NCBI GenBank assembly: GCA_024234365.1
Contig: JACKOK010000001.1
Location: forward strand, 186,001-250,000
Length of the DNA: 64,000 nt
Source: Pseudomonadales bacterium
Lineage (GTDB): Bacteria; Pseudomonadota; Gammaproteobacteria; Pseudomonadales; Pseudohongiellaceae
Reading direction: 5' to 3'
Under the pieces are notes generated by a model, which saw nothing but the letters and a program-made list of their open reading frames with translations, searched no databases and was not told the origin of the DNA. This document shows positions 52,188 to 60,815 of the stretch, in pieces; the stretch's first letter is position 1, and every line of letters starts with the position of its first letter. The translations under genes were made by a program, and so were the position numbers.

Positions 52188-52215
52188 GCCGGAAGCAGTA
52201 CGCTCTGCTTCCGGC
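52188..52215. terminator. Bidirectional hairpin between convergent genes
   Basis: GCCGGAAGCAG (52188-52198) and CTGCTTCCGGC (52205-52215) form a perfect 11-bp stem with a 6-nt loop, 41 bp before the end of the cytochrome gene. No long T-run flanks it, so termination may be inefficient. Confidence 0.65.
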
Positions 52216-52256
52216 CTCCCCTTCAACAGCCTGTTGATCTGTCTGCATGCGTTCTC

Positions 52257-52820
52257 CTAGCTCTTGTGTTCCTTGTCGCTCAGGTGTCGAAACCCCATAC
52301 GCTGAAAGACCTCATCGTGCAGCACAAAGCGGTGCCACAGTGCCGCCACGATGTGCCCGAGTGCCAGCAGGGCCAGCAGCAGCGCAAAAGCGCCATGAAC
52401 GCCGAAGAGTCTTTCTGCCAGCACCGGGTCCCGGGGGATGCCGGGCATGGGCGGCAGCTCGACTCCAGGAATAATCATCAGGGCCGGGAAGGCGGTGACG
52501 CCGGCCCAGCCGAGCAGCGGGACCAGAATCAGCAGCACATAGAACAGATGATGAAGGCTTTTGGCCGCCAGGATCTGGCGCCGTGACAGCGTGTCCGGGT
52601 AGGCGGGAGCCTGCAGCCACAGCTTGCAGCCAATACGCAGCAGCATCAGCACGAGGACACTGAAGCCCAGGGTTTTGTGAAGACCGTACAGGATATCGGT
52701 GGTGCGATCCCAGAGATTGGCTTCGGTTCTCGCCTCGATCAGCAGGCCCACCGGCACCAGTGCGATGACGCACAGCGCAATGAGCCAGTGCAACAGGCGC
52801 CAGCTTCGACTGTATTGCAT
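52257..52820 (-). CDS. Cytochrome b561-type integral membrane protein
   Basis: This four-helix di-haem b protein carries electrons between quinones and other carriers. The 187-residue product starts MQYSRSWRLLHWLIALCVIAL with the first haem His, and further His residues lie in ILYGLHKTLGFSVLVLMLLR, AKSLHHLFYVLLILVPLLGW and VHGAFALLLALLALGHIVAALWHRF. ATG at 52820 has GGAGGA upstream; a longer frame runs into the regulatory gap. It is divergent from a MarR regulator, which probably controls it. Confidence 0.93.
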   Translation of the reverse strand: MQYSRSWRLLHWLIALCVIALVPVGLLIEARTEANLWDRTTDILYGLHKTLGFSVLVLMLLRIGCKLWLQAPAYPDTLSRRQILAAKSLHHLFYVLLILVPLLGWAGVTAFPALMIIPGVELPPMPGIPRDPVLAERLFGVHGAFALLLALLALGHIVAALWHRFVLHDEVFQRMGFRHLSDKEHKS

Positions 52821-52898
52821 CCTGATTCCTCCTCCCGATGATGGGCCAAGCGAAGTGGCCTCAGTAAAACACAGTGTCATGCGCAGCGGTATTCCTTC

Positions 52899-52944
52899 TT
52901 GACAATAGGTGTATATGCACAGAATATGCGTGTAGTTACACCTA
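52899..52944 (+). promoter_or_regulatory. Promoter and probable MarR operator between cytochrome b561 and marR-type genes
   Basis: TTGACA (52899-52904) is a perfect -35 box with a weak GAATAT -10 region 17 bp later. TAGGTGTA (52906-52913) and TACACCTA (52937-52944) are perfect inverted repeats overlapping this promoter, with a second TGCAC/GCGTG pair inside. That is where a MarR repressor would bind to control both divergent genes. Confidence 0.6.
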
Positions 52945-52965
52945 ACTTGACCCGGAAACCAGGCA

Positions 52966-53394
52966 GTGCACCCCAACAAAGTTCCCTGTTATGCCTTTAA
53001 TGCGCGGCATGCAAGCCGCCATCTGACCCAGTTCTACGATCATACGCTGGCGCCCAGTGGTGTGCGCGTGACGCAGTTGATTCTGCTGAATGTTCTCAAG
53101 CTGAAGGGGCCGCTGGCGATCAATGCGCTGGCAAAATCCCTGGAGATGGACAGAACCACCCTGGGCAGAAACCTGCAACCCCTGGAGCGGGACGGGCTGC
53201 TGGAGATGGTGCGCTCGCAGGAGGACAAGCGCCGCAAGGATGTGCGCTTGACCCCCGTGGGGGAGCAGAAGCTTGAGCATGCCATGACCCTGTGGCATGA
53301 GGCTCAGCTTCGTTTCGAGGAACATTTCGGCGTTGAGCGTGCACAGCGCTTGCTGGAGGAGTTGCGGGCCGCGGCTGCGGCGGTAGAGCTATAA
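52966..53394 (+). CDS. MarR-family transcriptional regulator
   Basis: The 142-residue product has the winged-helix DNA-binding domain (AINALAKSLEMDRTTLGRNLQPLERDGLLEMVRSQEDKRRKDVRLTPVG, about residues 50-98) between dimerisation helices. A single Cys near the start (VPCYAFNARHASRHLTQFYD) is where redox-sensing MarR proteins often carry their reactive Cys. The GTG start at 52966 is the only one that keeps this conserved N-terminus. It is divergent from cytochrome b561 and probably also self-regulated. The TonB-dependent receptor follows 57 bp downstream and may share the transcript. Confidence 0.9.
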   Translation: MHPNKVPCYAFNARHASRHLTQFYDHTLAPSGVRVTQLILLNVLKLKGPLAINALAKSLEMDRTTLGRNLQPLERDGLLEMVRSQEDKRRKDVRLTPVGEQKLEHAMTLWHEAQLRFEEHFGVERAQRLLEELRAAAAAVEL

Positions 53395-53450
53395 AGACAA
53401 GATGTGCGTCATGCCCCTGTTGGGCGCTGTATAAAAAAAGGAACAATAAT

Positions 53451-55583
53451 ATGTCAAAACCAAGCCTGATTACCCTCTCAAGTCTGACGTTGAGCCTGGC
53501 CATTACTTGTGCCCAGGCGCAGCAGAGTAACGAGAACGATGCCTCCGTTCGATTCCCTGCCGAGTATTTTTCTGAGTATGCCCCCATCACCGTCAATGAC
53601 ATGCTCAATCGTATTCCGGGTATTGAGCTTATCCTGGGGACCAGCAGTTCCAGTTCCGGCGGAGACCGCGGCCTGGGGTCCAGCGCGCAGATACTGATCG
53701 ATGGCAAGCGCCTGGCCGGCAAGGCCAATGAGGCGAGCAGCCAGCTCAACCGCATTGCTGCCAATGAGGTGAATTACATCGAGATTATCCGTGGTAGCTC
53801 CAGCGATCTGGACGTGCAGAACAGCGGGCAGATCGTCAACATCGTGCTGAAGGAGGCGCTTTCCCGCTCCAGTATTTCCACCGAGGTGAATGCCACCCAT
53901 TTTGCGGATGGCACGCTGGAACCAGGAGGCTCGCTGTCCTGGAGCGGGCAGTCGGGGAAGCTCAATTATCTGCTCAGTGGCACAGTGGTTTCGGCGTATG
54001 AGCATACGGAGAGTTTCGAACACAGCATCAATGGCGATCTGTCGCCCAACGATACCATTGCGTTTGATCGTTACAGGGAGCAGACAAACTATACGCTCAA
54101 CGCCAATGTCGCGTATGCCCTGACTCCGCGTGACCGCATTGCCTTCAATATGCTGTACAACGAGAGCGATCCGCCCACGACACTCGATCGCGTCATCACC
54201 AATTACAATCTCCCGACGCCAGAGGTTCGTTACGAGCGTGAGGCGATTCCCTCCACCAGTGACAACTGGGAGTTTGGTGGCGACTACGAGCACGGCTTCA
54301 CCAACGGCAGCCGCATCAAGGGCTTGTTCATTATCAATGACAAACACACGGATGTGCTGCGCGAGCGGTTTTTCTCCACGGCCCTGGGCGGGCCGGAGAG
54401 CAAGAATCTTTATCTGAGCACCAGCAGTCGCTACCGGGAGCGCATCACCCGCAACTCCTACACGATGAATCTGCGGGAAGGGCAGGGCATCGAATTCGGG
54501 GTCGAGGCTGCGCAGACCATCCAGGATTCCGCGCTCAAGCAGGGAGTTCTGCGCCCCGGCAGTGCAGGCGACCCCGGTTATGGTGGCCTGACGCCGGTGC
54601 CGCTGCCGAATGCCAATTCCACGGTGGAGGAAGTCCGCTACGAACCTTTTGTGATTCACAACTGGCAACTCAATCCGAAGCTGTCTCTTGAGAGTTCACT
54701 GGTGGCGGAATTTTCCACCATTTCCCAGAGCGGTGATCTGAGCAATGAACGGGATTTCCAGTACATCAAACCGAAGGTGGATTTGCGCTATAACATCAGC
54801 AATTCCCTGCAACTGCGTACCACGCTGGAGCGCGTGGTGACACAGCTGAGCTTTGCGGATTTTTCCCGGGCCACCAATGAACGCGACGACGATCAGGACA
54901 CGGTGGCGGGCAATCCGCATCTGGAGCCGGAGATAAGTCTGCGCGGGGAGGTGACACTGGATTACCGTCTGCCTGAGGATCGTGGGACCATCAACGCCCG
55001 CTATTTTCATTACGAATACGACAACAAGATTGGCAAGGTGGATATTTCCACGCCCACGCTGTTGCAGTCCACCAATGGCAATATAGGCTCGGCGGCAGCT
55101 TACGGTCTTGTGCTCAATGCCAGCTTCAGGCTGGGCTTTATCGGCTTGCCGCAGGCGCTGTTCACATCCGCCGTTACGGTACAGGAATCGGAGTTCCATA
55201 ATGATCCCCTGATATCAAGGGAGCACGGGTTTCCTCCCTACGACCGGGGCAGTTATCGCTTCACTTATCGACATGATCTGCCGCAATACAAGATGAGCTA
55301 TGGGGTGACATTCAACGATAGAATCGACGACGGACGCCTGCTCTGGGATGTTGACAATCGCTACAATCTTGCAGTCGGCAGCGATCTCACCTTCTATGTT
55401 GAAAAGGTGGGCTTCGCCGGCCTGACCTACCGCTTTGAGGCCAATAATCTGGAAGACTATCAGCTGTGCCCGATGAGACGTCGCTATGACGGGCACATCA
55501 GGAACGGGGTGCTGAAAGAAATTGAGTGGGCGTGCTCCACCACCGGGCGCCGCTATGCCTTGAAGATTCGCGGAAACTTCTAA
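53451..55583 (+). CDS. TonB-dependent receptor
   Basis: The 710-residue receptor has a signal peptide (MSKPSLITLSSLTLSLAITCAQAQ), a plug domain (APITVNDMLNRIPGIELIL, GLGSSAQILIDGKRLAGKA, VNYIEIIRGSSSDLDVQNSGQIVNIVLK) and a barrel that ends CSTTGRRYALKIRGNF with the terminal Phe. No clear TonB box precedes the plug. A GGAACAATA ribosome site lies before ATG. The gene follows the MarR regulator; the ligand is unknown. Confidence 0.9.
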   Translation: MSKPSLITLSSLTLSLAITCAQAQQSNENDASVRFPAEYFSEYAPITVNDMLNRIPGIELILGTSSSSSGGDRGLGSSAQILIDGKRLAGKANEASSQLNRIAANEVNYIEIIRGSSSDLDVQNSGQIVNIVLKEALSRSSISTEVNATHFADGTLEPGGSLSWSGQSGKLNYLLSGTVVSAYEHTESFEHSINGDLSPNDTIAFDRYREQTNYTLNANVAYALTPRDRIAFNMLYNESDPPTTLDRVITNYNLPTPEVRYEREAIPSTSDNWEFGGDYEHGFTNGSRIKGLFIINDKHTDVLRERFFSTALGGPESKNLYLSTSSRYRERITRNSYTMNLREGQGIEFGVEAAQTIQDSALKQGVLRPGSAGDPGYGGLTPVPLPNANSTVEEVRYEPFVIHNWQLNPKLSLESSLVAEFSTISQSGDLSNERDFQYIKPKVDLRYNISNSLQLRTTLERVVTQLSFADFSRATNERDDDQDTVAGNPHLEPEISLRGEVTLDYRLPEDRGTINARYFHYEYDNKIGKVDISTPTLLQSTNGNIGSAAAYGLVLNASFRLGFIGLPQALFTSAVTVQESEFHNDPLISREHGFPPYDRGSYRFTYRHDLPQYKMSYGVTFNDRIDDGRLLWDVDNRYNLAVGSDLTFYVEKVGFAGLTYRFEANNLEDYQLCPMRRRYDGHIRNGVLKEIEWACSTTGRRYALKIRGNF

Positions 55584-55617
55584 AGCGGGTGTGAGAGTTT
55601 CGTGTTTGTGTGTGGAT

Positions 55618-55657
55618 TGTGTCAGCCCCTTCGCTTTCTTGCGTAAGGGCTGACACA
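55618..55657. terminator. Bidirectional terminator hairpin between receptor and TPR genes
   Basis: TGTGTCAGCCC (55618-55628) and GGGCTGACACA (55647-55657) are perfect inverted repeats, extended inward by CTT/AAG and GC pairs. It occupies the middle of the 91-bp gap between convergent genes. T-runs are missing. Confidence 0.7.
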
Positions 55658-55674
55658 GTCTCACGGGCGTTGGG

Positions 55675-57342
55675 CTAGAGGCGTGATCGCGTCAGCGTGA
55701 CATCGGCATTGCGCCAGAGAGAATCAAACTGACGTTTGCTGATAATGGCCTCCTGGTGTTTCCCCTGGGCCTCCAATGCCTGAGCCAATCCGAAAGTGGC
55801 CCAGCCATTCTGCTGGTTCCATTCCATGTCCTTGCGGTATACCGCTTCCGCCTCTGCTGGCCGCCCAGCCTTGAGCAGCACAGCGCCCAGATAGAGGCGG
55901 ATGGACTGGGACCAGTCGGGCGGTTCGGTGTAATTGGCGGCATCCTGTAATTCCACGGCGTGGGTATAAGCAGCAATGGCCCCCGTGAGATCTCCCCGTG
56001 CTTCCTTGATTTCGCCTTCCAGCGCGAAGCCGGCAAGCTGAAGAATGTGGACGGCAGGTGTCGGGCTGACACCGGCGGAATTTGCATTCGGGTCGGCCGC
56101 CTGCTGGCGGATATTGGCCAATTCTTTTTCAGCCGCTGCGACTTGCCCTGTCGATACCAGGGCGCTGCCTTTGACATAGCTCCACATGCCATCCAGATAA
56201 GGGGTGCCGGAGTGGCTCTGTTTGCTGGAGAGAATCTTGTCCCATTTGCCAAACACCTTGTCCACGATCCAGGCGTGCGCGATGCGCTTCTGGCCCCGGT
56301 TCACGGCCTCGACGGCAACGCCCACGCTGGCTGCACCTTCCTCGGCTGCCGCAGATGACTGGGCGTAATTGCCCTGCAGCATATTGGCGTAGCGCACGAA
56401 GTCCAGTGCGTGTGGCGCATGGGATTTGTGGGACAGGCCATAGGTGCCGATGTTCGGGAAATTGGTCTGGCCCCAGATTTGCGCGAACTGCTGGTCCACG
56501 ATCTGCGAGCGCTCATTGATGTCGATGGCCTTTTCATACTCACCCACGCGCAGGTAAATATGGCCGGGCATGTGCACCATGTGGCCGGAGACGGGCACGG
56601 TGGCCTCCAGTTTCTGGGCGGCGGGCATGGCCAGTTCGGGTTGGGAGGAGCCTTCCATGAGATGGATGTACAGGTGGTTCGCGCCCGGGTGATCGTGCTC
56701 AAGACGCATGGCGGTTTCCAGCGCCTCCTGGGCCTCGGCGGTGCCCGGTTTTGCGCTGCCGTCAGCCTCCCAGTAGTCCCAGCGGGTGGTGTTCATATAG
56801 GCTTCGGCGAAGAGCGTGTGAATGTCCGGGTCTGTCGGGTACTTTTGTCGAAGATCACGCATGGCATCCACATAGGCGAGATCGCGTTGGCGGGAATCGC
56901 GTATGGCATCGGTGTTGTAAAGCACGAACAGGGCATTGATCATGTCCTGTTCCTTTTGCGTGCCATTGGCGGCCAGCGTCAGGGCCTGGCGGATGGCAGC
57001 CAGGCCGGCGCCCTGCGGGTCATCGGGCAGGTTCTGGTAGCGGCTGTTGGGATTGGGGCCGGCGGCATGCGCCAGGCCGAAATAGGGCATGGGGCTGTCC
57101 GGGTCCAGACGGGATGCCTCCTGATAAGAGGCAATGGACTCCGGAAAATAGAAACTCCAGGCCATGCGCAAACCCTGGTCGAAGAAGGCCTGTGCGGATT
57201 GGGAGTCGGTAGAGATGGCGCGCGAATAGGTGCCGCTCCCGGGGATTAAAATAGCAAGAGGCGTGTCGGACGTCTGGGCGAATGTCGGGGATTGCAGCAA
57301 CGCAAGAGCGATGGCGCTGCTGAGCAGGGTGCGGTGTCGCAT
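55675..57342 (-). CDS. Exported TPR protein with conserved histidine clusters
   Basis: The 555-residue precursor has a signal peptide (LLSSAIALALLQSPTFAQ) and several tetratricopeptide repeats: FFDQGLRMAWSFYFPESIASYQEASRLDPDSPMPYFGLAHA near the start and further helical pairs to the end. Two His-rich stretches stand out, GANHLYIHLMEGS and GHMVHMPGHIYLRVGEYEKA (about residues 225-265), which could form a metal site. Such TPR proteins are common in marine Bacteroidetes and gammaproteobacteria, with no known function. ATG at 57342 has GGAG upstream; TTG at 57348 is the other choice. Confidence 0.8.
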   Translation of the reverse strand: MRHRTLLSSAIALALLQSPTFAQTSDTPLAILIPGSGTYSRAISTDSQSAQAFFDQGLRMAWSFYFPESIASYQEASRLDPDSPMPYFGLAHAAGPNPNSRYQNLPDDPQGAGLAAIRQALTLAANGTQKEQDMINALFVLYNTDAIRDSRQRDLAYVDAMRDLRQKYPTDPDIHTLFAEAYMNTTRWDYWEADGSAKPGTAEAQEALETAMRLEHDHPGANHLYIHLMEGSSQPELAMPAAQKLEATVPVSGHMVHMPGHIYLRVGEYEKAIDINERSQIVDQQFAQIWGQTNFPNIGTYGLSHKSHAPHALDFVRYANMLQGNYAQSSAAAEEGAASVGVAVEAVNRGQKRIAHAWIVDKVFGKWDKILSSKQSHSGTPYLDGMWSYVKGSALVSTGQVAAAEKELANIRQQAADPNANSAGVSPTPAVHILQLAGFALEGEIKEARGDLTGAIAAYTHAVELQDAANYTEPPDWSQSIRLYLGAVLLKAGRPAEAEAVYRKDMEWNQQNGWATFGLAQALEAQGKHQEAIISKRQFDSLWRNADVTLTRSRL

Positions 57343-57609
57343 GGGCAAAATCTCCTTTTGCGGTCGATGAAACCCGGATGGTTTGTGTGTGAGACCGGGT
57401 TTCCACCTGGGTGCTTGCTGGTTTTGTGTTGTTGTAAGCCATTCCTGTCAGGAGCGGGCAATATAGCAGTCTTCGTGCACAATATCGAAAACCGGACTGA
57501 TGCATGTTTTTATGGGGATTACTTGTTGTGCTCAGATGTGATTTCGATCAGGCGTTCGCTAGCGCTCTGATTTTTTTAGACACCGTTTTCTACAGGGACG
57601 GAGTGTTCA

Positions 57610-58059
57610 ATGTTTAAACTAAAAGAGCTGGTGTTTTCCTCACCAAAGTACGAACAGATGTTGGTGCTTCGTAACAGGGTTCTGCGTCACCCTCTGGGAA
57701 GAAAGCTGGATGAGGAAGATCTGGCGGGTGAGGAGAATCAGTTTCTTTTTGCGCTTTTTTCGCAGGCGGATGAAGAGATGCTGGCCTGCGTCTGTGTGCG
57801 GAAAATTTGTTCAACTGTTTATAAGCTGAGACAGATGGCGGTGACTGAATCTTTGCAAGGGCGAGGGCTTGGGCGGCGTCTGGTGCGTGAGGTGGAGCAT
57901 GTGTTGGCTGGCAGGGGTGGTGACTCCGTGGAGTTGCATGCAAGAAGTACGGCAGTGGGGTTTTACGAGAAATTGGGCTATCAGTGCGTTGGGGAAATCT
58001 TCTCTGAAGTGGGAATTCCCCACATAAAAATGCAGAAAAGACTGCAAAGACCCGGATAG
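57610..58059 (+). CDS. GNAT-family N-acetyltransferase, ElaA-like
   Basis: The 149-residue product begins with a region like small ElaA-type acetyltransferases (MFKLKELVFSSPKYEQMLVLRNRVLRHPLGRKL) and has the GNAT motif A KLRQMAVTESLQGRGLGRRLVREVEHVL and motif B VELHARSTAVGFYEKLGYQCVGE. ATG at 57610 follows a weak GGAG. The substrate is unknown. The base composition is more A+T-rich than its neighbours at its 5' end. Confidence 0.88.
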   Translation: MFKLKELVFSSPKYEQMLVLRNRVLRHPLGRKLDEEDLAGEENQFLFALFSQADEEMLACVCVRKICSTVYKLRQMAVTESLQGRGLGRRLVREVEHVLAGRGGDSVELHARSTAVGFYEKLGYQCVGEIFSEVGIPHIKMQKRLQRPG

Positions 58060-58103
58060 CGTGATGAGTAACATATTCTTGAGCGGGTGTTCGTTTTGCA
58101 GGT

Positions 58104-58136
58104 AAAAAAAAGGGAAACCCAAATGTGGGTTTCCCT
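58104..58136 (-). terminator. Intrinsic terminator for the minus strand
   Basis: AGGGAAACCCA (58111-58121) and TGGGTTTCCCT (58126-58136) form a perfect 11-bp stem; the A-run at 58104-58111 is a T-run on the minus strand. It thus ends minus-strand transcription coming from the regulator at 58402, about 265 bp after its stop codon, and may also stop read-through of the acetyltransferase gene. Confidence 0.88.
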
Positions 58137-58140
58137 GAAT

Positions 58141-58401
58141 AATCATCTCTGGTAATCGGAGAGGTCAGTGCAGAGATGCGCCCAATGCTGGTGGGCTGAT
58201 GCCGCAGGCATTACACAAGAACACTCGCCCGACTATGGAGTGGCCGGTTCTTGCGCCATCGACGTCATTCATCCGTAAACGAGGTCGTTGAGGGCTGGTG
58301 TATTGTTGACAGCGAGGGATTGGAAGTCCTCCCGAAACTCTCCGAAATAGCTCCTAAAACACTCCGGCCACCAATCGTGCCTGCCTGCGCAGGCGGTGAT
58401 C
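58141..58401. other. Untranslated stretch between the CadC-like gene and its terminator
   Basis: The 261 bp lie between the regulator stop codon and the minus-strand terminator. A minus-strand frame (58269-58454) overlaps the regulator 3' end and reads HDWWPECFRSYFGEFREDF in part, but has no ribosome site and no family I recognise. The palindrome GCCTGCGCAGGC (58380-58391) is the only structure. It may be a long 3' UTR, a small RNA or a decayed gene. Confidence 0.4.
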
Positions 58402-60480
58402 TCAGTAGGTGTTGCGCTCCATAGGGGAGAGCGAGGTGACGGGGTTGCGTGCACAGAGATAGCAGACGGACGCGTGATCCCAGAGATTGTTGCGGGTGAA
58501 TATCTGCCCTGAGGCCAGGGCTGTGCGTGATTCTTCGCTGAGCGTGATGCCAGTGACCTCGGACATTTGGATAAGGTCCTCCATCAGGCGGTGTTGCCAG
58601 TCCCGGCCGATGCCCAACTCGTCAAGCAGGGCCTGGTAGCGTGCGTCTTCCAGCACCGCATCGGGGAAGAAAATCACGGAATGGCTCAGCCAGCTGAATA
58701 AGCGTCGTATATCGAGGGCGTTGAGATGCTGCCAGCGCTGAATACCTTCGTTGACGTCTCCGAGGATGAATGCCTTGACGCCAAATACAAAATTGAACTC
58801 GGGATTATTGCGGTTCATGGCTTCGAGGCGGTCTCCCGCAGGAATCGAGCTGCCGTACAATGCGCTGATGATCACCTGGCTCAGCATGCTGCTGGGGCCT
58901 TCCTCATCCACCTCCAGTTGCTGGGCGAGATAGGCGTTGGCCTGCTCACGCTCGCCCAGGAAAGCATAGCTGCGCGCCAGGCTGCCCAGAATGCCAAGGT
59001 GCCTGGGCTTTTCCAGCAATTGTTGCTTTTTGACCGCGATCAGATCCTGTGGTTTTGCGATCTGGTCACGATAAGTCCAGGTCGCATCCGGAGAGACCCG
59101 GTAGGGCGTTTCGTCAGGAATCAGGCTCAGGAAATCGCTGGCCTCGCGGAATAACTGGCCACTGGTCAGTAATGAGGCGTAGTGGGAAATGGCGAAATTG
59201 GGTGGATTGCCGTCGAGCACCATATTCGTGATGGCCTGCTCGATAATCGGCTGGTTATTGCCCTCGACGCGCAGGGCAAGAATCTGTGCCGCCTTGGCAC
59301 TTTGCGAATAGGGGTTGATGCGCAAAAGCTCGCGCAGGGCGAAATTGACCTGCTGCCGCATTTCGTTACCGGTTTCGGACAGGCTGTAGAGCCCGTTCTT
59401 GGTGGCGATATTGGCCAGCCCAAGGTAGGCATTTTCAAAATCGGGGTCCTGGGCAATGGCGAACAGGAAATTATCGATGGCCTGCCGGAAGCTCGCATGG
59501 TTGGAGGAATTCGCATAGAACTCCCCCTTGAGAAAGGCATCGTAGGCCAGCGCGCTGGAGGTGCCCCAGTCCTGCATTTCATTGCGCAGGTCTTCATCGA
59601 GAATGACGCGCAGCGCGATCACCACATGCTGCACGATCTGGTCCTGAATATTGAAAATTTCTTCGGAGGAAAAATTGAACTGGTCCGAGAACAGGATGAC
59701 CTTGCTGTGGGCATCGGTCAGGTTCACCTGCACACGGTGCTGGTCGTTGACCTGCTGAATGCTGCCATTGAGCAGGTAGTCCGCCGTGTCTGCGCGGATA
59801 TTACCCTGGTTGACCACGATTTGCGCATTCGGAATCTTGCTCAGGCGGGACACCAGGCTGCCGGGCAATTGCCTGGACAGATACAGATCGCTGCTCTCCA
59901 CATTGATATTTTCGAAGGGCTGCACCAGCAGCATGCGCTGGCCGGAAGATTGCGGAGGCGAGGCGTCAAACAGATCGCTGTTTATCAGGGCCGCAACGAG
60001 CCCCAATGCGAGCGCCCCGCCAAGCAGTGCCGCTCGCACTCGCAGCCCGAAGGCAAAAGAGCCGGGAGGGCGAGCCGGATTTTGCTCTTTCTCTTCTTCC
60101 TGCGCAGGGGCGCCGAGCGCTGGCGCGATGAGGGCATAGCCGCGTTTCGGGTAGGTCTTGATATAGCGGGGGTTCGAGGCCTGGTCTCCCAGTGCGCCCC
60201 GCAGCTCTGCGATGACATTGTGCACGGCGTGATCGGAGCGGACCGATTTGCTCCAGAACAGCTCCAGCAGTTCGTTGGCACTGACTACGGTTTCCGGGTG
60301 GCGGATGAGGTGCATCAACACCTCCATGCCGCGAGGGGTGATGCGGATTTCTTCGCCACTGTGCAGGTTTACGAGAGTGCAGGTTGCCGCGAAAACACGC
60401 CAATCCAGCAGGGTCATCGCTGGATTGTTTTCTTCGGAGCGGTCCTGGCTCTGCTTGGTGAATATGGCCAAGAGTGTCAT
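58402..60480 (-). CDS. CadC-like transmembrane regulator with TPR sensor domain
   Basis: The product has an N-terminal winged helix of the OmpR/PhoB C-terminal type (GEEIRITPRGMEVLMHLIRHPETVVSANELLELFWSKSVRSDHAVHNVIAELRGALGD to YIKTYPKRGYAL, about residues 40-125), one transmembrane helix (AALLGGALALGLVAALI) and a large periplasmic part with TPR-like repeats. The block FENINVESSDLYLSRQLPGSLVSRLSKIPNAQIV is typical of CadC/TolB-like regulators. ATG at 60480 or 60417 may be the start; neither has a ribosome site. It is divergent from the receptor at 60816 and very probably controls it. Confidence 0.85.
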   Translation of the reverse strand: MTLLAIFTKQSQDRSEENNPAMTLLDWRVFAATCTLVNLHSGEEIRITPRGMEVLMHLIRHPETVVSANELLELFWSKSVRSDHAVHNVIAELRGALGDQASNPRYIKTYPKRGYALIAPALGAPAQEEEKEQNPARPPGSFAFGLRVRAALLGGALALGLVAALINSDLFDASPPQSSGQRMLLVQPFENINVESSDLYLSRQLPGSLVSRLSKIPNAQIVVNQGNIRADTADYLLNGSIQQVNDQHRVQVNLTDAHSKVILFSDQFNFSSEEIFNIQDQIVQHVVIALRVILDEDLRNEMQDWGTSSALAYDAFLKGEFYANSSNHASFRQAIDNFLFAIAQDPDFENAYLGLANIATKNGLYSLSETGNEMRQQVNFALRELLRINPYSQSAKAAQILALRVEGNNQPIIEQAITNMVLDGNPPNFAISHYASLLTSGQLFREASDFLSLIPDETPYRVSPDATWTYRDQIAKPQDLIAVKKQQLLEKPRHLGILGSLARSYAFLGEREQANAYLAQQLEVDEEGPSSMLSQVIISALYGSSIPAGDRLEAMNRNNPEFNFVFGVKAFILGDVNEGIQRWQHLNALDIRRLFSWLSHSVIFFPDAVLEDARYQALLDELGIGRDWQHRLMEDLIQMSEVTGITLSEESRTALASGQIFTRNNLWDHASVCYLCARNPVTSLSPMERNTY

Positions 60481-60744
60481 CGCAAAAGCACTGTAATTGT
60501 GAGTATTGGGGTGGCTTGGCAAGCCAATTTAACAGAAATCCACAACCAATCCTAGAAAGCGCTGCAAGCCGGTTTTCTGCTTTAAAAATTCTTCTTTATC
60601 AACTATTTATGCATCCATGATTTATTTTGGATGCTTTTTGGAGAGTTCCAAGCAGGGTGTATTTTGCCGTTAATTTTTAAAGAAGTTAAGGTGTCGTGTG
60701 CACAAAAAAGTCTGGCTCATTGCCTTCTTTTTTATGCGCGCACT

Positions 60745-60767
60745 AAAAGGGGGCATTAGGCCCTTTT
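60745..60767. promoter_or_regulatory. Inverted repeat in the gap between the CadC-like gene and the receptor gene
   Basis: AAAAGGG (60745-60751) and CCCTTTT (60761-60767) are perfect inverted repeats, extended outward to CACTAAAAGGG/CCCTTTTGGTG with one G-T. They lie 49 bp before the receptor start in an A+T-rich, 335-bp gap that shows no other recognisable element. It could be the operator for the CadC-like protein or a leader hairpin. Confidence 0.45.
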
Positions 60768-60815
60768 GGTGCATTGTAGGCTTGCAAAAAATTACAACTA
60801 CACGGGAGATATACC

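Noticed and set aside
58269..58454. 61-codon minus-strand frame overlapping the regulator 3' end
   Set aside because: It starts inside the regulator gene in another frame, has no ribosome site, and matches nothing I know. The stretch is noted only as untranslated.
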